Assembly: GCA_026390995.1 (NCBI GenBank)
Contig: JAPLEX010000015.1
Span: 33,197 to 97,196 of the forward strand
From: Flavobacterium sp.
GTDB lineage: Bacteria; Bacteroidota; Bacteroidia; Flavobacteriales; Flavobacteriaceae
Direction: 5' to 3'
Length of the DNA: 64,000 nt
Of the stretch, positions 29,317 through 39,504 are shown one piece after another (the stretch's first letter is position 1; each line of letters begins with the position of its first letter). Under the pieces are notes generated by a model. It was not told the DNA's origin, made no database searches, and worked only from the letters and a program-made list of their open reading frames with translations. The translations under genes and the position numbers were made by a program.

Positions 29317-29551
29317 TTCTATTCTTTAAATTAAATAATTTATTTTAACTAAGATTAATTAACCATTAAGTTATGGCTTTACAAATATCGTTTTTTTTAA
29401 AAAATAATACAACAGATAGTTGATTTTTATAAAAAGCACGCTTTTTGAACTAAAGACAGATGCTATTTTACAATAAAAAACGAAATTTTAATCCTTAACT
29501 TATTCTAAAAAAGAATACTTTTGAGCGAAGATCGTTTAATCGCTTTGAAAA

Positions 29552-30673
29552 ATGAAAAAAATTAAAATCACCCATATTTTACACTGTGTTGGCGGAGTTG
29601 AAGTGTCGTTGAGGTTGATTACAAAGAATATAAATTCAGACAAATACGAAAACATCATTGTTCATGGTTTAAAAGATACCAATACTGTTTTTAGTGATAG
29701 AAATGACCAACAATTAAAATCATATAAATTACCTATCTATAGAGAAATAGCATTACTAAGCGATTTGAAATCAATTTACTCTACGTACAAGATTATTAAA
29801 AAAGAACGTCCTGATATAATTCATGCCCATAGCGCAAAAGGAGGCGTAATCGGAAAAATTGCCGGGATGGTTTTGGGCATAAAAACAATTTACACCCCAC
29901 AAGCATTTTCTTATTTAAGTTCTCAAAACAAAACCAAGCGTTTCCTTTTTTTATGCATAGAGCGTTTACTCGCCAACAAAAGCGGATTGCTTCTTGCCTC
30001 ATCGGCCTCAGAGCAACAGCGGGCAATAAACGAAGTAAATTATAAAAACACGAACACCGCTATTTTCCCAAACAGCATTGACCCTATTGAACTTATCCAG
30101 CCGATAACAATCAACAAAACTTGGCCAGACGAATACATTTGCACGGTGGGCAGACCGTCCTATCAAAAAAACATCGAGATGATGATTAAGGCTTTGCACC
30201 AAGTTCGTCACACCAATAAAATCCACCTCGTGATTATGGGAGTAGGCCACCACGTTGGCCAGTTGGAGTCTGTAAAAAATCTAATCAAGAAATTAGAGCT
30301 AACCTCAGCAGTTACCTTGTTGGATTGGACCGCTAGAACCGATGTGTTCAACATTATCAGCAAGTCTAAATTCTATCTTTCCACCGCTAGATACGAGGGA
30401 ATGCCATATGCTGTTATAGAAAGCTTGGCCCTTTCCAAGCCCTGCGTGGTCACCGATTGTGATGGAAACAGAGATTTAATTCGCGACGGATATAACGGAT
30501 ATGTTGTCAATCAAAATGACGTAGAGGCCTTTGCAGAGAAAGTTAACACGTTGTTGCAGGACGATCAATTATGCCAAGCCTTCGCGCAAAACGCACAACA
30601 GTCGTTTAATGATCATTACAATATTAAACACAACATTAAAAATCTAGAAGCAATTTACAACGAGTATTCGTAA
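29552..30673 (+). CDS. glycosyltransferase family 4
   Basis: IIHAHSAKGGVIGKIAG, ARYEGMPYAVIESLALSKPCVVTDCDGNRDLI. Confidence 0.92.
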   Translation: MKKIKITHILHCVGGVEVSLRLITKNINSDKYENIIVHGLKDTNTVFSDRNDQQLKSYKLPIYREIALLSDLKSIYSTYKIIKKERPDIIHAHSAKGGVIGKIAGMVLGIKTIYTPQAFSYLSSQNKTKRFLFLCIERLLANKSGLLLASSASEQQRAINEVNYKNTNTAIFPNSIDPIELIQPITINKTWPDEYICTVGRPSYQKNIEMMIKALHQVRHTNKIHLVIMGVGHHVGQLESVKNLIKKLELTSAVTLLDWTARTDVFNIISKSKFYLSTARYEGMPYAVIESLALSKPCVVTDCDGNRDLIRDGYNGYVVNQNDVEAFAEKVNTLLQDDQLCQAFAQNAQQSFNDHYNIKHNIKNLEAIYNEYS

Positions 30674-30694
30674 ACGGGTTAGATTTGAAAGGAA

Positions 30695-31444
30695 TTGCAA
30701 AAAAATAAAATAAAGCGAATGTTTTTGAGACAAATTATACAGAAAGAAAAATTTCAACCGGGAATTTTAGGCCTTTTCATCAATCATAATTTTCTATTAC
30801 GAACGGTATTGTTTTCGGCTATTCGAAAGCGAGCGCACCTATTAAAAGGCGTTCTGCTTGACTTTGGATGCGGCACAAAACCATATAAATCTTATTTTCT
30901 CAACACCTCAACCTACATTGGTGTTGATTATAAAATAGAAGGCAGAGAAAACAAACAGCGCGAAGTTGATGTTTTTTATGATGGAAAAACGATTCCATTT
31001 GAAGACAAAAACTTTGATTCTATTTTGTGCACAGAAGTCCTGGAACACGTTTTTAATATAGACGAACTACTCAAAGAATTCAATAGAGTATTAAAAATAA
31101 ATGGCACTGCCTTAATAACCACCCCATTCATGTGGGAGGAACACGAGATGCCGTATGATTTTGCAAGATACACCACGCCGGCTTTGAAAAGCTTATACGA
31201 AAAACATGGCTTTGAAATCATTGAAAACACAAAAACAGGAAATTACCTTCGCGTAATTTTTCAATTTCAACTCAATTACATCAAAAACATTCTTCCAGAA
31301 AATAAATACCTCAGGCATTTTTTCTTATTTCCGTTTATATTCCTCTTTAATTGTCTAGGAACAATTTTTAGTTTCTGCTTGCCAACAGACCAAACCGCCT
31401 ATTTTAATAATGTTTTTGTGCTGGCAAAAAAATCAGATTTATAA
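30695..31444 (+). CDS. class I SAM-dependent methyltransferase
   Basis: GVLLDFGCGTKPYKSYF, LCTEVLEHVFNIDELLKEFNRVLK. Confidence 0.88.
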   Translation: MQKNKIKRMFLRQIIQKEKFQPGILGLFINHNFLLRTVLFSAIRKRAHLLKGVLLDFGCGTKPYKSYFLNTSTYIGVDYKIEGRENKQREVDVFYDGKTIPFEDKNFDSILCTEVLEHVFNIDELLKEFNRVLKINGTALITTPFMWEEHEMPYDFARYTTPALKSLYEKHGFEIIENTKTGNYLRVIFQFQLNYIKNILPENKYLRHFFLFPFIFLFNCLGTIFSFCLPTDQTAYFNNVFVLAKKSDL

Positions 31445-31448
31445 TTGA

Positions 31449-31682
31449 GTTGATAGCCGTAATCCTCCTCAAAACAGGGAATTAAAAGGGCGGTTTTTTG
31501 AAAAACAAACGGTAGATGCTTTAATGGAATCTATAGCTGTTTTTGAAACCCAAAAATTTGATTTAGAATATATAAGAAACGAGGCATTAAAGTTTTCGGA
31601 AGAGCGATTTAAAAACGAATTTCGCGCTTTTGTTAATCAAAAACTCAAAGAGCATGATATAAAAAGCGCGAAATATAGTTAG
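31449..31682 (+). pseudogene. 3' remnant of a family 4 glycosyltransferase (WbaZ-like C-terminus)
   Basis: Frame reads ...KGRFFEKQTVDALMESIAVFETQKFDLEYIRNEALKFSEERFKNEFRAFVNQKL...*, typical GT4 C-terminal tail without catalytic part. Confidence 0.75.
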
Positions 31683-31696
31683 AGTTTTCTGCTAAA

Positions 31697-32086
31697 TTAT
31701 TTTGTTAGCGGCTTTTCATCTTTTTTAAAGAATACACCGGGTAACAATTCACCCACTTCAGGGAATTGCTGAATGGTTTCAATAGGAACGTTTTTCACCA
31801 CATAATCAGGTCCTACGGGTAATTTTTTTAAATAATCATCTGAAGACTCGACAGAATTGGTTCTCCATCTTGCACCTTCTTTAATAACAAACCATTGACC
31901 AGTAGAAGCCTCAACTACTTTTCCTTCAAAACGATCATAATCATCTAGTTCAACTTTCACCGCTTTAGAGCCTTCCAAAGCAGTAATTGGCTCACCTGAA
32001 GCCGATTCTTCTTTTTTACCAGATTTATCTCCACATGAGCATAAAACCAAAGAAGATATTGTCAACATAATGAAAACATTTTTCAT
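31697..32086 (-). CDS. small uncharacterised lipoprotein, paralogue of 28951-29316
   Basis: MLTISSLVLCSCGDKS lipobox; same domain DRFEGKVVEASTGQWFVIKEGARWRTNS...QQFPEVGELLPG. Confidence 0.85.
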   Translation of the reverse strand: MKNVFIMLTISSLVLCSCGDKSGKKEESASGEPITALEGSKAVKVELDDYDRFEGKVVEASTGQWFVIKEGARWRTNSVESSDDYLKKLPVGPDYVVKNVPIETIQQFPEVGELLPGVFFKKDEKPLTK

Positions 32087-32344
32087 ATTTAAATAAATTT
32101 TATTATTAAGGCAGTAAAATTAGTTTTTTTTTTACACTTTTCAATTATTTAAAAAAATTGTTGAAATAAAATCCACAGATAGAATTATTTGTTTATTAAT
32201 AGGCCCTATACATTTAAATCACAACTTTTATAATAAAATTCTAACCTGCACGTTATAAATAGTTAATGTTCTTTTCTTGATCTAACCACGAAGTAAGGAC
32301 AAGAGAAATTATTTAATAAACACCTATTATAAACTTAATTAATC

Positions 32345-33622
32345 TTGAAAATCATCAAATCTTTATTTGACAATCGATATGTTATTCTTTTGTCGGCAAT
32401 GTTAATTACCATTCCTCTCAATTTTGCTTATGGAAGCATTACATCTATTCTTTTTTTAGTTGTATGTTTATTTTCATTCAATAAAAATTTCATTCAATTC
32501 AATTTTAGTTTACTATTACCAATATTGCTATACATACTTATGGTTCTTTCGTTTTTTTGGAGTATTGATTCCATAGAAACAATTGCCGCTTTAAAAAAAG
32601 AAGTTCTCTTTTTATTCATGCCGATTGTCTTTTTACTCTCACCTAGGCTCAATTCAAATCAGAAAGAACAGGGATTAAAGTTGTTTAGTTTTAGTATGGT
32701 ATTATATGCTTTGTATTACATGCTTAAAGCCACAATTAATTTTATAGACAAGGGAGACACAAAGTTTTTCTTTTACCACGATTTAGTGTCAATGGATTTA
32801 AGCGCAATTTACATGTCTGTATTCTCGTCCTTTGCTATGTTTTATTTTTTTTCAAAAACAAAAAGAATAATTTGGGAGCAAATAGCAATGATGATTTTAA
32901 TGGTATTTATTCTACTTCTGTCATCAAAAAGCATCATTTTCATAAACGTTTTACTATTTATTTGCTATTATATTTATATATCCAAGACAGATAAAAGCAT
33001 TAAAATTTTAACTCTAATTTCAGTTGTAGTTTTTTTAATCTTTTCTTTTGTATGTATAAAAAGAATCCAAGAACGGTTTTTATTAGAATACGAGACCGCA
33101 TTTGTTGATAATACTGTAAATCTGGAAATTGGAAACAAAAAAAATGTTGTTTACAATCTTAGTTTAAGCCAAGCATGGAAAGACAATAATTTTAAACCCA
33201 ATGATTTTCTCCCAGGAACCGCACTTCGCGTTTTTCAAATTAGAATTTTCTCCGAAATGTTACAGGAACATAATATGTTCTTTACTGGATTTGGAATGGG
33301 CGCTACACAAGAACAAATTAGAAAAAAAGTAAAACAATATAATTTATTTTCCGGCAATGGTGAATTTAATTTTCACAATCAATATGTGCAAACATTTGCA
33401 GAAATTGGTTTTTTTGGATGTTTTATTTTGTTGCTTATGAATTTTGTTAATATAAAAAAAGCTTTTATTACCAAAGATTTTATGCATATTGTTTTTTCGC
33501 TAACAATGTTAATATTATTTTTGACAGATTCATTTTTGTCGCGCCAAAGAGGAATAGTTTTTTTCTTAACCCTGTATTGTATTTTTAACACCAGTAGCGA
33601 CTCTGTAAAAAACGAAAAATAA
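32345..33622 (+). CDS. O-antigen ligase/polymerase-like membrane protein
   Basis: Multi-[27 protein letters not shown] signature; TTG start. Confidence 0.7.
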   Translation: MKIIKSLFDNRYVILLSAMLITIPLNFAYGSITSILFLVVCLFSFNKNFIQFNFSLLLPILLYILMVLSFFWSIDSIETIAALKKEVLFLFMPIVFLLSPRLNSNQKEQGLKLFSFSMVLYALYYMLKATINFIDKGDTKFFFYHDLVSMDLSAIYMSVFSSFAMFYFFSKTKRIIWEQIAMMILMVFILLLSSKSIIFINVLLFICYYIYISKTDKSIKILTLISVVVFLIFSFVCIKRIQERFLLEYETAFVDNTVNLEIGNKKNVVYNLSLSQAWKDNNFKPNDFLPGTALRVFQIRIFSEMLQEHNMFFTGFGMGATQEQIRKKVKQYNLFSGNGEFNFHNQYVQTFAEIGFFGCFILLLMNFVNIKKAFITKDFMHIVFSLTMLILFLTDSFLSRQRGIVFFLTLYCIFNTSSDSVKNEK

Positions 33623-33623
33623 T

Positions 33624-34607
33624 ATGAAAAGAATACTAATTACAGGAGCCGCAGGTTTTTTAGGCTCCCATTTGTGTGATCGATTTATTGCCGAAGGCTA
33701 TTATGTTATTGGAATGGACAACCTGATTACTGGAGATCTAAAAAACATCGAACACCTGTTTAAACACCCGCACTTTGAGTTTTACCACCACGACATCACC
33801 AAGTTTGTGCACGTACCCGGACAGTTGGATTATATCTTGCATTTTGCGTCGCCTGCAAGCCCCATCGATTATTTAAAAATACCCATCCAAACCTTAAAGG
33901 TTGGTTCTTTGGGAACCCACAACCTATTGGGATTGGCCCGTACCAAAAATGCCCGCATACTCATTGCTTCAACCTCTGAAGTATATGGTGATCCATTGGT
34001 GCATCCACAAACCGAAGAATACTACGGAAACGTAAATACCATAGGGCCTCGTGGCGTATATGATGAAGCCAAACGTTTCCAAGAATCCATTACCATGGCC
34101 TACCACACCTTTCACGGGGTAGAAACACGCATCGTTCGCATCTTTAACACCTACGGTCCTCGTATGAGACTAAACGACGGCCGAGTAATTCCAGCATTTA
34201 TTGGACAAGCCTTGCGCGGTGAAGATTTAACCATCTTTGGCGATGGCATGCAAACTCGATCGTTTTGTTATGTAGACGACCAGGTTGAAGGCATTTTCCG
34301 CTTGCTGCATTCCGATTATGTGTACCCGGTTAATATTGGGAATCCAGACGAAATTACCATTAAGGATTTTGCCGAAGAGATCATCAAACTCACAGGAACC
34401 AATCAAAAAGTAGTATATCATCCGCTGCCCATAAACGATCCGTTGCAACGCCAACCCAACACTACCAAAGCCAAAGCATTATTGGGATGGGAAGCCAAGG
34501 TAAACCGCGCCGAAGGAATGAAAATAACCTATGAGTACTTTAAATCGTTGTCTTCAGAAGAATTGTTAAAAGAAGAACACAAAGATTTTACAAAGTATAT
34601 CAATTGA
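33624..34607 (+). CDS. UDP-glucuronate decarboxylase/NAD-dependent epimerase (UXS-type SDR)
   Basis: [46 protein letters not shown]. Confidence 0.92.
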   Translation: MKRILITGAAGFLGSHLCDRFIAEGYYVIGMDNLITGDLKNIEHLFKHPHFEFYHHDITKFVHVPGQLDYILHFASPASPIDYLKIPIQTLKVGSLGTHNLLGLARTKNARILIASTSEVYGDPLVHPQTEEYYGNVNTIGPRGVYDEAKRFQESITMAYHTFHGVETRIVRIFNTYGPRMRLNDGRVIPAFIGQALRGEDLTIFGDGMQTRSFCYVDDQVEGIFRLLHSDYVYPVNIGNPDEITIKDFAEEIIKLTGTNQKVVYHPLPINDPLQRQPNTTKAKALLGWEAKVNRAEGMKITYEYFKSLSSEELLKEEHKDFTKYIN

Positions 34608-35953
34608 TGAGAAAAGAAAAACGTGGGTATTCAAAATATGTTAGACCCGTAACAATTATCTTAGATTTATTTAGCATCATTTTCTTTGGACATTTAATTT
34701 TGTCTAAAAGTTTATTTTCCACCTATTTTGTTTTTTTTATTTCATTTTCGTGGTTAATCATTTCATTAAACGTAAATTTTTATGAAGTGTTTAGATTCAC
34801 TAAAATAATTGAAATAATCAATAAAATACTCAAACAGTTTTTTCTTTTTATTGTATTTTGTTTTTCGTTTTCAGGTTTTTATATGGGAAAAACGGATTCA
34901 AAAACAATCATTTTTTATATTTTGGTTTGTATGATTGCTGTGTCATTGATAAAATTTTTCATTTTCATTTCTTTAAAGAAATTCAGAACAATATTTTTAG
35001 ATAGTAATAAAAGAGTAATCATTTTTGGCAATGGAGAAAACGTAAAAAACTTAGCAGAATTATTCAGGAACAAGGATTATGGAATTCAATTAACTGAAAC
35101 GTTTAATTCTGTTGAAAATAAAAATGTTAATTTACCAACCATGTTGTCATTTGTGTTGGAAAATAATATCGATGAAATATATGTTTCACTAACTAGTTTA
35201 AGTAAAGAAAAGATTAACAATTTTATTGAATTTTCCGAAAATAATCTCAAAACAATCAAATTTATTCCAGAAAATCAAGAAATTTTTGACAGCAACCTAA
35301 AACTTGACTATTATGGATATGTTCCTGTACTATCCATAAATAAAACTGTACTCCACGAACCTGTAACTAAAATATTCAAACGGGTTTTTGATTTTATTTT
35401 CGCCTTATTTGTTTTATTATTGCTATTATCATGGCTAACTCCATTATTGGCAATTCTGATTAAGCTTGAATCAAAAGGACCTGTTTTCTTCAAGCAAGGA
35501 CGACCAGGAATTGATGAAACCGAATTTTTTTGTTTCAAGTTTCGGTCCATGAAAATTAATAAAACAACCGAAAAAGAAGCCTCTAAAAACGACCCTAGAG
35601 TAACCAAAATAGGTCGCTTTATTCGCAAAACCAGTATAGACGAAATGCCACAGTTTCTGAATGTGCTGTTGGGCGACATGTCGGTAGTAGGGCCTAGGCC
35701 GCATTTGTGGTCACAAAACAAGGCCTACGGAAATAAAATTAAAAAATACATGGTGCGCCACTACGTGAAGCCCGGCATTACAGGTTTGGCTCAAGTACGT
35801 GGATTTCGCGGTGAAATTGAAACCGACGAAGACATGATTAATCGCATCAAATACGACGTGTTTTACATTGAAAATTGGTCGTTGATTTTAGATTTAAAAA
35901 TTATCGCCCAAACCGTAGTTAATATTTTTAAAGGCGAAGAAAAAGCCTATTAG
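34604..35953 (+). CDS. polyprenyl glycosylphosphotransferase (initiating sugar transferase)
   Basis: [15 protein letters not shown]...[16 protein letters not shown]...[10 protein letters not shown]...[16 protein letters not shown]. Confidence 0.93.
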   Translation: MMRKEKRGYSKYVRPVTIILDLFSIIFFGHLILSKSLFSTYFVFFISFSWLIISLNVNFYEVFRFTKIIEIINKILKQFFLFIVFCFSFSGFYMGKTDSKTIIFYILVCMIAVSLIKFFIFISLKKFRTIFLDSNKRVIIFGNGENVKNLAELFRNKDYGIQLTETFNSVENKNVNLPTMLSFVLENNIDEIYVSLTSLSKEKINNFIEFSENNLKTIKFIPENQEIFDSNLKLDYYGYVPVLSINKTVLHEPVTKIFKRVFDFIFALFVLLLLLSWLTPLLAILIKLESKGPVFFKQGRPGIDETEFFCFKFRSMKINKTTEKEASKNDPRVTKIGRFIRKTSIDEMPQFLNVLLGDMSVVGPRPHLWSQNKAYGNKIKKYMVRHYVKPGITGLAQVRGFRGEIETDEDMINRIKYDVFYIENWSLILDLKIIAQTVVNIFKGEEKAY

Positions 35954-37134
35954 AAAACCCCTTTTTCAATCAGTTCTTCCGCTTGTTTGCTCACATCAAA
36001 TAGTGTCTGCGAACGGTTTAAAACTCCTTCTTTCATTTGATTTAATTTGGCAGAAGATAACGCAGCTATTTCGATCAATTTCTCATTAATTTCATCATAA
36101 TCACCCGCATTTGCAACCCATCCTAACCGATGTTGGTTTACCAAATCAGCACCTTCGCCGCCGCCAAAGTAAAGCGCAGGAAATCCCAAAGCGCTGTATT
36201 CAAAAATTTTAGACGGGACTGAACCATAGATTCTGGTTTTTAATGGGATCAAGGCAACATCAAATGACTGCAGTTGTTGATGTAATTCATTTCTATCGAG
36301 CATGCCGTGAAAATGCCAGTTTGCTCTGGGGTTTTTCGCCAATTCGGATTGTATAGCATCTTTTTCGGCCCCATCACCAAACAGGTGCAACTCCATATTT
36401 GCCGGTAATTCCAACTTTTGACACAGCTCCAACACCCCTTGCGCCACACCCAATAAGCCGGCGTAAAAAAGTTTTATGGGTTGCAACTCTTGTGGTTGTA
36501 AATTCAAATTTTGCGGCCCGTGGTTTGGATAATTGCGATACAAATAGGTTGATTTTGCAGGAACAATTCCGCGAATATGGCTCAGTATTTCTTCTGATTG
36601 TCCCAAAATTACCGTTGCATTTCGGTAGATATATTGCTCCATTTTTTGGGCAAAACGGTGTGATATAGAATTGGGTTTGAGCGCTTGTAATTCAATTGCT
36701 GCAAGGGGCCACAAATCGGAAACATTGAGAATTATTTTTTTATTTTTCAATCGAAGTAAGGCTACTGATACAAACGACAACAACAAGGGCGGCGATTGTA
36801 CAATAACTTTATGCGGCGTTTTTTTGAAACAGAGATAAAGCGACAAACTCAGCACAAAGGAAAGTACCGAAAACAAGCGGATCAATTTGTTTTTACTCAC
36901 ACTCGGGTAAATCCATAGCCTCGAAACACCTATGTCATTTTGGTTTTCGGCAACATGAAATTTACCTTTATATGCCGCAAACAATCTGCCATAGGGGTAA
37001 TTTCCCAACGGACAAATTACCTGCACCGCATAGCCATTTGCCTGAAGTTGCAAGGCCAGTTGCTCGATGCGATTGGCTGCTGCGCCTTTTTCGGGCGGGT
37101 AATAATTTGAAATGATGGCAATATTCTCTTTCAT
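35950..37134 (-). CDS. glycosyltransferase family 4 (WbuB-like)
   Basis: NIAIISNYYPPEKGAAANRIEQLALQL. Confidence 0.88.
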   Translation of the reverse strand: MKENIAIISNYYPPEKGAAANRIEQLALQLQANGYAVQVICPLGNYPYGRLFAAYKGKFHVAENQNDIGVSRLWIYPSVSKNKLIRLFSVLSFVLSLSLYLCFKKTPHKVIVQSPPLLLSFVSVALLRLKNKKIILNVSDLWPLAAIELQALKPNSISHRFAQKMEQYIYRNATVILGQSEEILSHIRGIVPAKSTYLYRNYPNHGPQNLNLQPQELQPIKLFYAGLLGVAQGVLELCQKLELPANMELHLFGDGAEKDAIQSELAKNPRANWHFHGMLDRNELHQQLQSFDVALIPLKTRIYGSVPSKIFEYSALGFPALYFGGGEGADLVNQHRLGWVANAGDYDEINEKLIEIAALSSAKLNQMKEGVLNRSQTLFDVSKQAEELIEKGVF

Positions 37135-37146
37135 GGATACTATGAG

Positions 37147-38069
37147 TTAGCTCAAAAAGGAATCCACCAATATACGGATGATGCGTTCACTCGCTTTTCC
37201 GTCCCACAAAGGCGGAATTCCTCGCGCAGGCATGCCGTTTTGCATAAAATCGCCAAAAAGGCTGTTTAAATTTTCGATGGAATCGCCCACCAACGTATTG
37301 GTGCCGATGGTTTCGGTTTCGGGACGTTCAGTTGTGGTGCGCAGCGTAAAACACGGAATGCCCAACACGGTAGTTTCTTCTGAAAGCCCACCCGAATCGG
37401 TAATTACCGCGTAACTGTGTTGCACCAAATACAAGAAATTCAAATAGCCTTGTGGTTCAACAAATAAAATGTTGGGCAAGGAAAGCTCGGTTTGGTTTAA
37501 GATCGCTTGGGTGCGTGGATGTATGGGAAATACTATTTTTTTATCGCCAGCCAATGCATCAATTCCCTGAAGCAGCGCTGTTAAATGATTCACATCGTCC
37601 ACATTGGAGGGCCGGTGTAAGGTAAGTACAATGTAGTTTTTTGGGGATAAATCAAGAGAATACCAAAATTCGGGTTGTTTGAATCGAGGTCGATTTTGGT
37701 ATAAGGTGTCAATCATCACATTCCCTACAAAATGAATGTTTTCTTCAGCCACTCCTTGTTTGCGCAAGTTTTCGCCGGCTAGTTCGGAGGTGGTAAAAAA
37801 GTAATCCGTTAAACTATCGGTTACCACGCGGTTGATTTCTTCTGGCATTCTCCAATCGCCTGAGCGAATACCTGCTTCGACATGCGCTACTTGTACACCG
37901 GCTTTTTTGGCCACAATCGCACAGGCCATGGTCGAATTAACATCACCGACTACCAAAACCAAATCAGTAGGATTCGCGAGTAGTTCTTGCTCAAAAGCCA
38001 CCATAATGGCTCCGGTTTGTGCCGCCTAATAAAATTGGGCCGTGCACCGGCTACGAGGGTTATTTTCAT
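37147..38069 (-). pseudogene. wecB: UDP-N-acetylglucosamine 2-epimerase with internal deletion
   Basis: N-terminal MKITLVAGARPNF (ATG at 38069) present, then a junction with loss of the next several dozen codons and a frame change; remaining ORF begins MVAFEQELLANPTDLVLVVGDVNST. Confidence 0.85.
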
Positions 38070-38072
38070 ACA

Positions 38073-39386
38073 CTAATTTACTAGCGAAATAAATTGTTTA
38101 AGCTTGCCATTTGCGCTTCGATTGCTGTGCTTTATCCGTACAAATTTCAGGTACAAATTGGGCTCCAAAAAATCGCAGATTACTTGATTTATATGCAATT
38201 CTTGGGCTTCAGTAAAAGCCAAATCACTCACATATTCAATTTCAAAGGTATCTATTTTGGTTTGTTTGATGACAAATTCTTTTACGGCGCTTTGGTCGTT
38301 AAATAGCGCTTTGGTTATCGAATAAAACGCCATGCCCGCAGCTCGTTTACCACTAGGCAGTTGAATCACATCGTTGGTACGGCCAATAAGTTTTTGTAGG
38401 ATTGGTTTTTGCGGCGTACTTTTTGGATCCAATATTCCATAATCACCCACTTCATAACGGATAAACGGCATCGCTTTGTTATACAATTGGGTTACGATAA
38501 TTCGGCCTTCTTGTCCATAAGGCAACACCCGATCTTGTTCGTCTACAATTTCAACCAAGCAGGTTTCGGCATTCACCACCCACTCGCCTTTGGTGTTTTG
38601 GAATGCAATCAAATCTACTTCAGAGGCGCCGTATTCGTTAATAACTGGCACGCCAAGGGCTTTTTCTAGGAGTGTTTTATCGGCTTCAAAAAGCATTTCG
38701 GAGGTTACAATACACACCTTTAAACTGGGACAAAGCGTTTTTAACACCCTATTTTTTGATTCTAACTGTTTGGCCAATAACACAATGGCGCTGGTATAGC
38801 CATTGATGTAATCAAAGCGGTTGTTTGCAAATTTCTGTACGATTTGATCTAGTCCTTCGTTTGATAAATCAAAAATATTCATCCGGTAGCGGTTGCTCAA
38901 AAAGTCTTTAATGCGGAGCAGTTTTTGCGGCCAAAAGGCCATAGGCATGCCATAAAATCGCGCTTGGTACGACCGATTAAAATCAATGCCGTGCCAGGCA
39001 AATTTGCGGATAATGTTGGCCCATATTAAGGCGTGACAAACTTTATCTTTGGCAAACACCATCGGATCGCCGCTGGAGCCTGAGGTTTTATTGAGGTAAC
39101 AGTTTTTCTCTGAATATCTTATAGAAAATCGTTCAGACAACGGCACTTGGTAATCGCTTTTTTGCAAGATGGGCAACTGTTCCCAGGCAAGATCTTGATG
39201 CTTCCCAACTTTCTTTTGGTAAAAGGAATTGTGTTGCAAATGAAAATCCAGCAGGGATTTTTTTTGTTGCTCTAGCTGTTGGATAAATTGGTTTTCGGGC
39301 AGCGCAACAAGGGAATTCAAGTGTTGTTTGGCCCATCGCAAAGGATAGCCATTGAGTTGCAAGGAAAGGTCAAACAGCTTCAACAC
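38073..39386 (-). CDS. phenylacetate--CoA ligase family/CapK-like protein
   Basis: KTSGSSGDPMVFAKDK, VINEYGASEVDLIAFQN. Confidence 0.88.
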   Translation of the reverse strand: MLKLFDLSLQLNGYPLRWAKQHLNSLVALPENQFIQQLEQQKKSLLDFHLQHNSFYQKKVGKHQDLAWEQLPILQKSDYQVPLSERFSIRYSEKNCYLNKTSGSSGDPMVFAKDKVCHALIWANIIRKFAWHGIDFNRSYQARFYGMPMAFWPQKLLRIKDFLSNRYRMNIFDLSNEGLDQIVQKFANNRFDYINGYTSAIVLLAKQLESKNRVLKTLCPSLKVCIVTSEMLFEADKTLLEKALGVPVINEYGASEVDLIAFQNTKGEWVVNAETCLVEIVDEQDRVLPYGQEGRIIVTQLYNKAMPFIRYEVGDYGILDPKSTPQKPILQKLIGRTNDVIQLPSGKRAAGMAFYSITKALFNDQSAVKEFVIKQTKIDTFEIEYVSDLAFTEAQELHINQVICDFLEPNLYLKFVRIKHSNRSANGKLKQFISLVN

Positions 39387-39446
39387 AGGTAATTTTTTAC
39401 CAAAAATAGTATTAATGTAGTAGGATTAGTATGGCGGCTACTTTTT

Positions 39447-39479
39447 TTTGATTTTATTGACCAAAAGCCGTTATTTTTG
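39447..39479 (+). promoter_or_regulatory. Bacteroidota-type promoter for purD
   Basis: TTTG at 39447-39450 and TATTTTTG at 39472-39479. Confidence 0.65.
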
Positions 39480-39504
39480 CGGCAGATTTCAAACCCACAT
39501 ACCC

